In this document: piece by piece, positions 4,264 through 10,693 of the stretch
Position numbering within the stretch: position 1 is the stretch's first letter
Layout of the letters: every line of letters begins with the position of its first letter
Assembly: GCA_021789715.1 (NCBI GenBank)
Contig: JAJYJE010000012.1
Coordinates: 1-12,495, forward strand
DNA length: 12,495 nucleotides
From: a bacterium
GTDB lineage: Bacteria > Patescibacteriota > Doudnabacteria > UBA920
Direction: 5' to 3'
Translations under genes and position numbers: made by a program
Notes under the pieces: model-generated
Told to the model about the DNA's origin: nothing
Seen by the model: the letters and a program-made list of their open reading frames with translations, nothing else
Database searches by the model: none

Positions 4264-6729
4264 TTAGATAATCGTCGCGCTGGCAACCTTATCGCCTTCA
4301 TCCAGCCTCATCACCCTAACGCCCTGAGTGGCGCGTCCTAAGGTAGAAATGGAATTTAACGGAGTGCGGATAGTTTGGCCGGCGCGGGAAATAATAACCA
4401 GGTCATGTTCTTCACCGCTGTTTAAAATATACATCGACACAATTTTCCCGGTTTTGGGCGTAACCTTTAAAGTCTTAATACCGCTGCCGGCGCGCTTTTG
4501 AATTTTGTAGTAAGCCAACTCGGTCTTCTTGCCGAGACCGTTTTCCGTCACCACCAGGACTTCCAAAGACTTAACGTCGATCGCCTTGCTAATAACATCC
4601 ATGCTAATTATCTTGTCGTCTTTCTTCAGGCGCATGCCGGTAACGCCGGACGCCGAGCGGCCCATGGGGCGCACGTCTTTCTCGTTGAAGCGGATAGCCT
4701 GGCCGTTTTCGGTAGAGAGCATAACCTGATCGTCACCATTGCTGCACTCAACCCACTTAAGTTCGTCTTCGCCTTTTAGGGAAATCGCGATCATACCGCT
4801 GCGGCGGACCTTGGCAAATTCATCGCGCGGCGTCTTTTTTATCAGCCCGTTCTTAGTAGCCATAACCAGGAACTTGGCCGGGTCCTTTTTGCCGAGCGTC
4901 AAAACGGCGGTCGCGTATTCTGCCGCCCCCAACTGGAGAAAATTCACCAGCGCCTGGCCGCGCGAGGTGCGCGACCCTTCGGGCAGCTCGTAAACTTTAG
5001 TGAGGAACACCCGGCCCTTGTTGGTGAAGAATAAAATGTCGTCGTGAGTGTTGGCACTTATAAGTTTTTCCACGGCGTCTTCTTCTTTTAAAGTCTGGCC
5101 AATTACGCCTTTGCCGCCGCGGCTCTGCGAACGGTATGTGTCCGGGGCCAGCCGCTTGACATAGCCCGATTTGGTAATAGTAATAATGGCGCTTTCTTCC
5201 GGAATCAAATCTTCGGCGCTAAAGGTGCCGACCGCGCTTTTAACCACAGCCGTACGCCGCTCGTCGCCGTACCTGGCCTTCATCTCTTCCACTTCTTTTT
5301 TTATTATTCCGAGAATTTTTTTCTTCGACTGCAAAATGCCTTCCAGCTCTTCAATCAAAAGTTTCTTTTCTTTCAATTCGTCTTCAATCTTTTTGCGTTC
5401 CAAGCCGGCCAGAGTTTGCAGCCGCATTTCCAAAATAGCATCGGCCTGAATGTCGGTCAATTTAAATTTTTTCATCAAATTAACCTTGGCCTCTTCCTTG
5501 GTTGGGGATTTGCGGATGGTGTTAATAACCTCATCGATATGATCCAGCGCCTTTTTTAAGCCTTCCAAAATATGGGCCCGCTCTTTGGCCTTTTTAAGCT
5601 CGTACTCGGTGCGGCGGCGAACCACAATCTGGCGGTGCTCGACGTATTTTTCCAAAACAGTCTTGAGGTTAAGCACGTGCGGCTCAATGCCGTCTACCAG
5701 CGCCAGCATATTAAGATGGAACGTTTCCTGGAGCTGGGTATAGGAAAATAGCTGGTTTAAAATCTTGTTCGGCATAGCCTCGCGCTTGAGATCGATAACC
5801 ACGCGCACGCCGTCCTTGTCGGATTCGTCGCGTACATCGCGGATACCTTCCACTTTTTTATCGCGCACCAGTTCGGCAATTTTTTCCAGCAACGTAGCTT
5901 TGTTAACGCGATAGGGGATTTCGTGCACCAAAATCTGGAAGGCGCCGGTTTTAGTCTCTACGATTTCGGTCTTAGCGCGCATGACAATACTGCCCTTGCC
6001 GGTAGCGTAGGCGTTCTTGATTGCGGAGATGTCGTAAATAATGCCGCCAGTGGGGAAATCGGGGCCCTTAATAAATTCCATCAAATCTTCGGTAGTAGCG
6101 TCAGGATCGCCAATCAGCTTGATGATGGCGTCGCAGATCTCGGTCAGATTATGCGGCGGAATATCCGTAGCCATACCTACGGCAATGCCAAGCGTGCCGT
6201 TTAACAGCAAATCGGGCAGCTTGCCCGGAAGAACAATCGGTTCCTTGCGCGTGGCGTCGTAGTTGTCGCGCCAATCAATGGTTTCCTTATCAATATCGAC
6301 TAATAATTCTTCCGCCAGTGCGGACATGCGCGCTTCGGTGTAACGCATGGCCGCCGCGCCGTCGCCATCCATGCTTCCAAAATTCCCCTGGCCGTCAATA
6401 AGCGGATAGCGCATGGAAAAAACCTGCGCCATGTGAACCATGGCATCATAGACGGCAATATCGCCATGCGGGTGGTACTTGCCTAGCACGTCGCCGACCA
6501 CAGCCGCGGATTTGCGGAATTTCACGTTGTGACGCAAACCCATTTCGTGCATCACATAAAGAATACGGCGATGTACCGGCTTCAGACCGTCGCGTACGTC
6601 GGGCAGGGCGCGCTGAACAATCACGCTCATAGCGTAATCAAGGTAGCTTTCCTGCATTTCTTTTTCCAGAAAACGGTCTTTGACTAAACCGATATCGTTG
6701 CTAATGGGCTGGGTTGAATCTTTGGGCAT
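4264..6729 (-). CDS. gyrA: DNA gyrase subunit A
   Basis: This 821-residue protein matches GyrA along its length. GyrA cuts and rejoins DNA in the A2B2 gyrase that introduces negative supercoils using ATP bound by GyrB. The breakage-reunion domain (about 10-500) has the catalytic tyrosine Tyr130 in AAMRYTEAR. The quinolone-binding region reads [10 protein letters not shown], with Ile91 at the position of E. coli Ser83 and Asp95 at that of Asp87. A coiled-coil arm lies at about 375-485. The C-terminal DNA-wrapping beta-pinwheel (about 510-821) carries a GyrA box QSRGGKG (535-541), which favours gyrase over topoisomerase IV; the usual box is QRRGGKG. The ATG follows the stop of the upstream gene with no gap (TAAATG), suggesting translational coupling. 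It is the last gene of a four-gene operon. gyrB is not in the window. Confidence 0.97.
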   Translation of the reverse strand: MPKDSTQPISNDIGLVKDRFLEKEMQESYLDYAMSVIVQRALPDVRDGLKPVHRRILYVMHEMGLRHNVKFRKSAAVVGDVLGKYHPHGDIAVYDAMVHMAQVFSMRYPLIDGQGNFGSMDGDGAAAMRYTEARMSALAEELLVDIDKETIDWRDNYDATRKEPIVLPGKLPDLLLNGTLGIAVGMATDIPPHNLTEICDAIIKLIGDPDATTEDLMEFIKGPDFPTGGIIYDISAIKNAYATGKGSIVMRAKTEIVETKTGAFQILVHEIPYRVNKATLLEKIAELVRDKKVEGIRDVRDESDKDGVRVVIDLKREAMPNKILNQLFSYTQLQETFHLNMLALVDGIEPHVLNLKTVLEKYVEHRQIVVRRRTEYELKKAKERAHILEGLKKALDHIDEVINTIRKSPTKEEAKVNLMKKFKLTDIQADAILEMRLQTLAGLERKKIEDELKEKKLLIEELEGILQSKKKILGIIKKEVEEMKARYGDERRTAVVKSAVGTFSAEDLIPEESAIITITKSGYVKRLAPDTYRSQSRGGKGVIGQTLKEEDAVEKLISANTHDDILFFTNKGRVFLTKVYELPEGSRTSRGQALVNFLQLGAAEYATAVLTLGKKDPAKFLVMATKNGLIKKTPRDEFAKVRRSGMIAISLKGEDELKWVECSNGDDQVMLSTENGQAIRFNEKDVRPMGRSASGVTGMRLKKDDKIISMDVISKAIDVKSLEVLVVTENGLGKKTELAYYKIQKRAGSGIKTLKVTPKTGKIVSMYILNSGEEHDLVIISRAGQTIRTPLNSISTLGRATQGVRVMRLDEGDKVASATII

Positions 6730-7227
6730 TTATTTATCGGATAATAATCGTTCAATAACCAATACCGAGCGATGGATTTTTTCCAACCACACGGACAAAC
6801 GAAAGCTGTTACGCTTTACGTTGCTCGACAAGGGTTGTTTCATAAATTCCGCGATATCATCAAGCAGACCGGATGCTAGGTGCGGCAAATCGATATCGCG
6901 TTTTTGAAACATGCTTAATAATTGAGGAGAAAAATCAGCTTTTAGCGAGTACATCAGCTTATTGTGGTAAGGCAGATACGCCCCTAACATCTGCATTTTA
7001 AGCTGGTCAATTAAAACGCCGTTTGGCACACTGCTGGACTGTTCGTCAATTAAGCGGCCATACAAATATTTAAGCGTGTCCTCACCTGGCGTTGTTAGGG
7101 ATGTCAAAAGCGACTTTAGGTCTTGGAGAACATTCTGTAATACGGCCCTATCCTTCTCCGTAATGCCTTTCTCTATAATTTCAAAATTTCTGTAATTCTG
7201 CTCGGGTTTTGACCTGTGAGGATGCAT
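6730..7227 (-). CDS. Helical cytoplasmic protein of unknown function, gyrA operon
   Basis: This 165-residue protein has no signal peptide or membrane span and is mostly predicted helix, with many leucines in the middle and C-terminal parts. I do not recognise a family or a catalytic motif. Its ATG directly follows the TAG of the upstream gene (TAGATG), and its own TAA directly precedes the gyrA ATG. It therefore sits between two zero-gap junctions, which argues for a real, co-translated gene. The run of equal orientation with gyrA suggests a shared transcript but says little about function. Confidence 0.72.
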   Translation of the reverse strand: MHPHRSKPEQNYRNFEIIEKGITEKDRAVLQNVLQDLKSLLTSLTTPGEDTLKYLYGRLIDEQSSSVPNGVLIDQLKMQMLGAYLPYHNKLMYSLKADFSPQLLSMFQKRDIDLPHLASGLLDDIAEFMKQPLSSNVKRNSFRLSVWLEKIHRSVLVIERLLSDK

Positions 7228-7431
7228 CTATTTCCGATAATTATTTTTAACGTCCTGAATGCCTTTGCTGAGAGTGTCAAACAATGTGGTGTCTTTGGGC
7301 AAAGTCCTGCTAAAGCGGGCGGTAATGATCCAGAGTAGTACCAGAATAACCGCCGCGACAATAACCATGACCCAAATAATACGGACTTTTTCTTCCTGCG
7401 ATTTGCTGCGAATTTTTTCGATCCAAGCCAT
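7228..7431 (-). CDS. Small single-span membrane protein, gyrA operon
   Basis: This 67-residue protein has a basic, charged N-terminus (about 1-17), one hydrophobic span (about 18-37: RIIWVMVIVAAVILVLLWII) and a polar tail. The topology suggests a short cytoplasmic N-terminus and a C-terminal tail outside. The family is unknown. The start ATG 7431-7429 has no Shine-Dalgarno; the 25 bases before it are C-rich on the mRNA and G-rich on the other strand. The stop codon TAG abuts the next ATG. It lies 53 bases after the MBL-fold gene. Confidence 0.7.
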   Translation of the reverse strand: MAWIEKIRSKSQEEKVRIIWVMVIVAAVILVLLWIITARFSRTLPKDTTLFDTLSKGIQDVKNNYRK

Positions 7432-7432
7432 A

Positions 7433-7456
7433 GGGTTGAGGGGTGGGGGACGAGGG
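7433..7456 (+). other. G-quadruplex motif at the start of the small membrane-protein gene
   Basis: The plus strand has four G-runs (7433-7435, 7440-7443, 7445-7449, 7454-7456) with loops of 4, 1 and 4 bases, which fits the standard quadruplex pattern. It lies on the template strand of the operon, two bases before the ATG at 7431. The formation and effect of the structure are not shown. Confidence 0.5.
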
Positions 7457-7484
7457 ATCGTCTATTTTCCCTCTTCCTTCCTCC

Positions 7485-8111
7485 CTATCTTAACGGTTCC
7501 AATACGACCACTCTTGTGCCTTCTTCGGCCAAATCCTTTCTTTTTACCGTAAGCTTCTCCATTTCTTCTTTCTTGCCGCCCATCTCCTTAATGAACTTAT
7601 CCAGGGGATCAAGATCTATAATCAAATCCGGCATTTTATAATGAGAGGGTATGACAATCTTCGGCTCAATTTCGTTTACCACTTTGCTGGCCGCCGAAGC
7701 GCTCAGGACGGTATTGCCGCCGACCGGCAAGACCAAAATGTCGATTTCCCCCAGTTCCTCAATTTCATCTTCCTTCATATTGAAATCTTTAATATGAGTC
7801 AGGTTCAATATGCGCAAATCTTCGCTCTCTATAAGGAATACGGTCACATAACGGTCTTCCTGCTTCAGCGGGATCCCGGTTATAGTTACGCCTTTAATAT
7901 CGTATTCGCCCGGATCAAACACTTCAAAAGGCCCGCCGGAGATGCCGGAAACGGCAGAATAGAGCATCTTATTCTTTTGGGCAAGTATCAAAATGTCGGC
8001 CGCGCCGCGGGGCGGTGTCAGGCCGCTGTCTTTGTGGAACGGGTCGGTGATGACCGTAGCTTGCTTGGTGGTGATTTTAAAGGAAGAGAGGCCGAAATAT
8101 TGTATTTGCAT
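7485..8111 (-). CDS. MBL-fold protein lacking the HxHxDH metal motif (UPF0173-like)
   Basis: This 208-residue protein resembles the small metallo-beta-lactamase-fold family often annotated as beta-lactamase-like or UPF0173. The opening strand reads MQIQYFGLSSFKI, then TDPF (23-25), FDPGEYDIKGVTITGI (65-80), IDILVLPVGG (123-132) and KIVIPSHYKMPD (151-162). In active members the segment after the second strand holds HxHxDH; here residues 44-51 read AQKNKMLY, and the first GHSSF-type histidine is Leu8. Only His106 and His157 remain of the expected ligands. A metal-dependent hydrolase activity is therefore unlikely, although the fold seems intact. It is the first gene of the gyrA operon, after an extended -10 promoter with a motif array. 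A binding or regulatory role is possible. Confidence 0.8.
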   Translation of the reverse strand: MQIQYFGLSSFKITTKQATVITDPFHKDSGLTPPRGAADILILAQKNKMLYSAVSGISGGPFEVFDPGEYDIKGVTITGIPLKQEDRYVTVFLIESEDLRILNLTHIKDFNMKEDEIEELGEIDILVLPVGGNTVLSASAASKVVNEIEPKIVIPSHYKMPDLIIDLDPLDKFIKEMGGKKEEMEKLTVKRKDLAEEGTRVVVLEPLR

Positions 8112-8112
8112 T

Positions 8113-8195
8113 CTACAAAACTATAGAATTAATTACACTACAGAGGCCTACAGAATATCGTTTATTTTCTGCAGACATCTGTAGTGTTTCTACAG
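8113..8195. promoter_or_regulatory. CTACAG motif array (putative operator)
   Basis: CTACAG occurs at 8138-8143, 8148-8153 and 8190-8195, and inverted (CTGTAG) at 8179-8184. Near copies are CTACAA (8113-8118), CTATAG (8121-8126) and CTGCAG (8169-8174). Two exact copies are 10 bases apart, one helical turn. The pair 8179-8195 forms a dyad with a 5-base centre. The array covers the predicted start and leader of the MBL-gyrA operon. No regulator is identified. Confidence 0.5.
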
Positions 8196-8200
8196 TAGCA

Positions 8201-8209
8201 ATTATAGCA
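8201..8209 (-). promoter_or_regulatory. Extended -10 promoter of the MBL-gyrA operon
   Basis: TGCTATAAT is read on the minus strand (TATAAT 8201-8206), with no good -35. The predicted start near 8194 lies inside the CTACAG array and leaves a leader of about 83 bases. Confidence 0.5.
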
Positions 8210-8263
8210 GTTTTTAATATAAAATGGAAGCGATTTTGAATCGTTTGTTTTCGGTTATTTTAG

Positions 8264-8329
8264 CCTAAAACATCAGGTAAATTGCACTTGCCTAGGCCAT
8301 ACGTTTATGGTAACTTAGGTTTTAGGAGG
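8264..8329 (+). promoter_or_regulatory. Predicted three-way junction holding the Shine-Dalgarno of the 83-residue gene
   Basis: P1 pairs CCTAAAAC (8264-8271) with GTTTTAGG (8319-8326), 8 perfect bp. P2 pairs AGGTAA (8275-8280) with TTGCCT (8288-8293), including one wobble. P3 pairs CCATA (8297-8301) with TATGG (8306-8310). P1 includes the first three bases of the ribosome site AGGAGG (8324-8329). Opening P1 would free it, as in translational riboswitches. No known aptamer is recognised. Confidence 0.4.
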
Positions 8330-8339
8330 CGGTACGGTA

Positions 8340-8591
8340 ATGTCAGAAAAAAAGAGGAGAACGATGCGAGGCGATGTTCAGCGCAAACGCCGGCGCAAGA
8401 CCAGGCAGCGACGCAGGCAGGTGCCGGAAGAGCAGGGGGCTTCGCCAAAACAATCTGTGGTTTTGGCAAGGGGCCAATCCGATAGGCCGCTTGTGATTGA
8501 TCCTTACGATTACGAACAGTATGAAAAAATTGCCCGCCTTTGCGACTCCAGTGATCCTGCCCCTGGTGGCGACGACCCTTATTTCGACTAA
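8340..8591 (+). CDS. Small Arg-rich protein, unknown function
   Basis: This 83-residue protein has two halves. Residues 1-27 are very rich in Arg, Lys and Gln (KKRRTMRGDVQRKRRRKTRQ), as in nucleic-acid-binding tails. Residues 45-83 are acidic, with Tyr, Asp and Pro (DPYDYEQYEKIARLCD, and the end DDPYFD). The ribosome site AGGAGG at 8324-8329 with 10 bases to ATG is one of the best in the window, and a terminator follows, so I take the gene as real. It is divergent from the MBL-gyrA operon across the motif array. I see no known family. RNA or DNA binding is a guess from composition. No clear plus-strand promoter was found. Confidence 0.65.
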   Translation: MSEKKRRTMRGDVQRKRRRKTRQRRRQVPEEQGASPKQSVVLARGQSDRPLVIDPYDYEQYEKIARLCDSSDPAPGGDDPYFD

Positions 8592-8653
8592 ATCGGCTTC
8601 AGCTTAACCGGGGAAGCTTAACGAATGGCTGGGGCTTTTGCGGGCCGCATCTT

Positions 8654-8693
8654 GTCCAGTAACCGCCCGATGATGTCTGGACTTGCTTTTTTT
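8654..8693 (+). terminator. Terminator of the 83-residue gene
   Basis: GTCCAG (8654-8659) pairs with CTGGAC (8677-8682) around a 17-base loop, followed by TTGC and seven T (8687-8693). The stem is short, so efficiency may be partial. The tail overlaps the -35 of the rpsA promoter. Confidence 0.5.
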
Positions 8694-8710
8694 AGCAAAG
8701 ATGGTATAAT
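8683..8710 (+). promoter_or_regulatory. Promoter of rpsA
   Basis: TTGCTT (8683-8688), 16 bases, TATAAT (8705-8710) with an extended TGG (8702-8704). The start is predicted near 8717, giving a leader of about 158 bases. Confidence 0.7.
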
Positions 8711-8716
8711 TCATAT

Positions 8717-8847
8717 GCTTATTTGGCGCAAGCGTCCACCTATAAAACATCATTAATCCCGAATAAGCCTATGTAATGGACGCGCTTAATAATTAATCAA
8801 TGCGATACGTTTTTAAATTGTCCAACGATTTAAATCGTTGTTTTTTT
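8717..8847 (+). promoter_or_regulatory. rpsA leader RNA: pseudoknot plus antiterminator/terminator pair
   Basis: Helix A pairs GCTTATT (8717-8723) with AATAAGC (8762-8768). Helix C pairs GCGTCCA (8732-8738), inside the loop of A, with TGGACGC (8777-8783) downstream, so the two cross. Further down, CAACGAT (8823-8829) and ATCGTTG (8834-8840) form a terminator stem followed by seven T (8841-8847). The alternative stem 8812-8820 with 8826-8834 (9 bp, one wobble, loop 8821-8825) uses the same bases and excludes it. This is the classic arrangement for transcription attenuation, 27 bases before the rpsA ATG. The ligand is unknown; S1 itself is a natural suspect. Confidence 0.6.
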
Positions 8848-8874
8848 ATCGATTGGTTATAGAAAGAAATTAAT

Positions 8875-10059
8875 ATGCCAGAAGAGCTTATCCCAACCCA
8901 AGTAGCCGCTCCGGCGCCAATTCCGGCCGCCGCGGCTAAGGCCCAAACCATGACGGAACTGTTAGATTCCGGCGTGGAAATTAAAGTCCTCAAGCAGGGA
9001 GACATGATTGAAGGCACGCTGATTAGCGTCGGCAAGAACGAAGTCTATGTGGACCTCGAAGGCTACGGCGTGGGCGTGGTTCGCGGCCGCGAACTCTACG
9101 ACGACGAAGCAACCCTGAATTCCCTTAAGCCCGGCGACAAAATTTTTGTTTCCGTGGTAGAGCCGGAAAACAAGGAAGGCATTGTCGAACTCAGCTTGCG
9201 CCAGGCCGGCCAGGAGCGCGTTTGGCAAACCCTAAAGTCCAAATTAGAAAGCAAAGAAATCGTCCGCACCAAAATCCTAGAGGCCAACAAAGGCGGCCTT
9301 ATGGTCGAGATCAACAATGTTATGGGCTTTTTGCCCGTATCCCAATTGAGCCTCGAGCATTATCCGCGCGTGGAAGACGGCGACAAGAATAAAATTCTTT
9401 CCGTCCTGCAAAGCTACGTCGGCCAGCTGTTCGACGTCCAAATCATCACCGCCGACAGCGAAGAAGAAAAACTTATTGTCAGCGAAAAGGCCGTGTTTGA
9501 AAAAGAAATGGAAAACAAGCTGTCCCAGCTCAAGATCGGCCAAGTCGTGGAGGGTACGGTTACCGGCGTGGTGGATTTTGGCGCCTTCGTGAAGTTCGGC
9601 GAACTGGAAGGCTTGGTCCATATTAGCGAATTAGCCTGGCAGAGAATCGAAAATCCCAAGGATATCGTTAGAGTTGGCCAAAAAGTTTCGGCCAAAGTCA
9701 TTTCCATCGATAAAGGCCGCGTCTCCCTCTCTATCAAACAGCTTTTGCCTGACCCGTGGCTGGAAGCCGTTAAAAAATACCAAATTGGCCAAGTGGTCAG
9801 CGGCAAGGTAACCAAAATTATGCCGTTCGGCGTGTTTGTGGAATTGGACAAAGACATCCAGGGACTGTGCCACATTATGGAATTGTCTTATGAAACCGTA
9901 AAAAACCCCGAGGAACTGCTCAAACCCGGCGACCAGAAAGAATTCAAAATCATATCCATCGAGCCGTCCGACCACCGCCTGGGTTTGTCTTTAAAGGCGC
10001 TGCAAGAAGCTCCGAAAAAGGAAACCAAGGAAGAGAAGAAAGAAGAGCCGGCAACGTAA
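8875..10059 (+). CDS. rpsA: Ribosomal protein S1 (four S1 domains)
   Basis: This 394-residue protein carries four S1 RNA-binding repeats: about 38-109, 127-206, 219-290 and 304-375. The last two are the most typical (GTVTGVVDFGAFVKF...GLVHISEL and GKVTKIMPFGVFVEL...GLCHIMEL). An Ala/Pro-rich stretch (11-24) precedes them, and a Lys/Glu-rich tail (380-392) ends the protein. S1 binds mRNA at the small ribosomal subunit and helps unfold leaders; E. coli S1 has six repeats, while many other phyla have four. The start fits the family and follows an A-rich stretch with a weak AGAAAG. The gene is monocistronic between its own promoter and a strong terminator. Many genes here lack a Shine-Dalgarno, so S1-dependent initiation may matter, but that is inference. 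Confidence 0.92.
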   Translation: MPEELIPTQVAAPAPIPAAAAKAQTMTELLDSGVEIKVLKQGDMIEGTLISVGKNEVYVDLEGYGVGVVRGRELYDDEATLNSLKPGDKIFVSVVEPENKEGIVELSLRQAGQERVWQTLKSKLESKEIVRTKILEANKGGLMVEINNVMGFLPVSQLSLEHYPRVEDGDKNKILSVLQSYVGQLFDVQIITADSEEEKLIVSEKAVFEKEMENKLSQLKIGQVVEGTVTGVVDFGAFVKFGELEGLVHISELAWQRIENPKDIVRVGQKVSAKVISIDKGRVSLSIKQLLPDPWLEAVKKYQIGQVVSGKVTKIMPFGVFVELDKDIQGLCHIMELSYETVKNPEELLKPGDQKEFKIISIEPSDHRLGLSLKALQEAPKKETKEEKKEEPAT

Positions 10060-10081
10060 CTCAATACTCAATTAGCCATTT

Positions 10082-10106
10082 AAAACCCCGCCCACGGCGG
10101 GGTTTT
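10082..10106 (+). terminator. Terminator of rpsA
   Basis: A perfect 11-bp stem AAAACCCCGCC (10082-10092) with GGCGGGGTTTT (10096-10106) and a 3-base loop lies 22 bases after the rpsA stop. Its T and A runs are symmetrical, so it could act on both strands. Confidence 0.88.
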
Positions 10107-10162
10107 AAATCAGCTTCTGTAGCCATCCGATCGTTTGGCGGCGGCAGAAATCTTCTCGGAAA

Positions 10163-10233
10163 AAGACAGAACCCCGCCCTTTTTCAAAGGGCGGGGTGGT
10201 TAGGAAGTAAAACCGGTAGGTTCTGTCTTCCTA
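10163..10233 (-). terminator. Compound terminator of the DUF378 gene
   Basis: An inner 11-bp stem (10172-10182 with 10186-10196) of CCCCGCCCTTT type is followed on the minus strand by TTCTGTCTTTTT. An outer repeat, AAGACAGAAC (10163-10172) with GTTCTGTCTT (10220-10229), can extend it. A third pairing, TAGGAAG (10201-10207) with CTTCCTA (10227-10233), competes with the outer one. It lies just after the stop at 10241. Confidence 0.7.
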
Positions 10234-10240
10234 AATATTT

Positions 10241-10468
10241 TTACATAGCCGGTTTGGGCATGGCAGCGGTTTGGCTGGCGCAAGCCTTGCAGTTAGCCTT
10301 ATGAGCGAAGATTTCGTAGAGACCGGCAAGACCGACCAAAACGTAAACAATCTTAGCCAAAGTCGCGCCAAGATAACTGACGACCATCACGTCAAAGAGG
10401 CCGTAAATGCCCCAGGCGAGGCCGCCGATAATCAGGAGAATTATGCCAATAATATGGAGTGCTTTCAC
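10241..10468 (-). CDS. DUF378 family small membrane protein
   Basis: I choose the GTG at 10468-10466 as start because AAAGGGGG (10477-10484) then sits 8 bases upstream. The longer frame's GTG at 10477 overlaps that site. The product is 75 residues beginning MKALHIIGIILLIIGGLAWG, close to the DUF378 (YuzA-like) pattern. It has two hydrophobic spans, about 4-24 and 33-52, with IVYVLVGLAGLYE in the second. The C-terminal tail contains CKAC, a possible metal or disulfide pair, and is Ala/Pro-rich. The function of DUF378 proteins is unknown. The gene is single, with its own promoter (10645-10673), a structured leader of about 170 bases and a terminator. Confidence 0.82.
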   Translation of the reverse strand: MKALHIIGIILLIIGGLAWGIYGLFDVMVVSYLGATLAKIVYVLVGLAGLYEIFAHKANCKACASQTAAMPKPAM

Positions 10469-10490
10469 TGTGCTCACCCCCTTTCACGTC

Positions 10491-10596
10491 GCAATGGCCT
10501 CCAGGCTGTCATTTTGATATTTGCATCAAAACTCTCGCCCTCCGGCATTGCTCTTTTACCCCAAAATCCCTTACGGATTGCCAGGGCGGTTTTGGG
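10491..10596 (-). promoter_or_regulatory. Structured leader of the DUF378 gene
   Basis: The minus-strand leader shows TTTTGAT (10512-10518) with ATCAAAA (10525-10531), enclosed by GCAATG (10491-10496) with CATTGC (10546-10551). A separate stem pairs CCCAAAA (10560-10566) with TTTTGGG (10590-10596), with CCCT/AGGG inside. The ribosome site (10477-10484) lies outside these stems. No known riboswitch class is recognised. Confidence 0.35.
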
Positions 10597-10644
10597 AACC
10601 CTTTCGGTTTTATGTCATTACACGAACAGTTTGTAACCGTCTAT

Positions 10645-10673
10645 AGTATATATTTTTGGCTAAATTAAGACAA
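10645..10673 (-). promoter_or_regulatory. Promoter of the DUF378 gene
   Basis: On the minus strand, TTGTCT (10668-10673), 17 bases, TATACT (10645-10650). The start is predicted near 10638. Confidence 0.6.
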
Positions 10674-10693
10674 CCTAATTGTCCCCAGATAAA

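Noticed and set aside
8715..8756. Short leader ORF MLIWRKRPPIKHH in the rpsA leader
   Set aside because: Its ATG falls at or before the predicted RNA start and it has no ribosome site; the repeats there are better explained as RNA helices.
9414..9875. Long minus-strand frames inside rpsA
   Set aside because: They are antisense shadows of a clear four-domain S1 protein.
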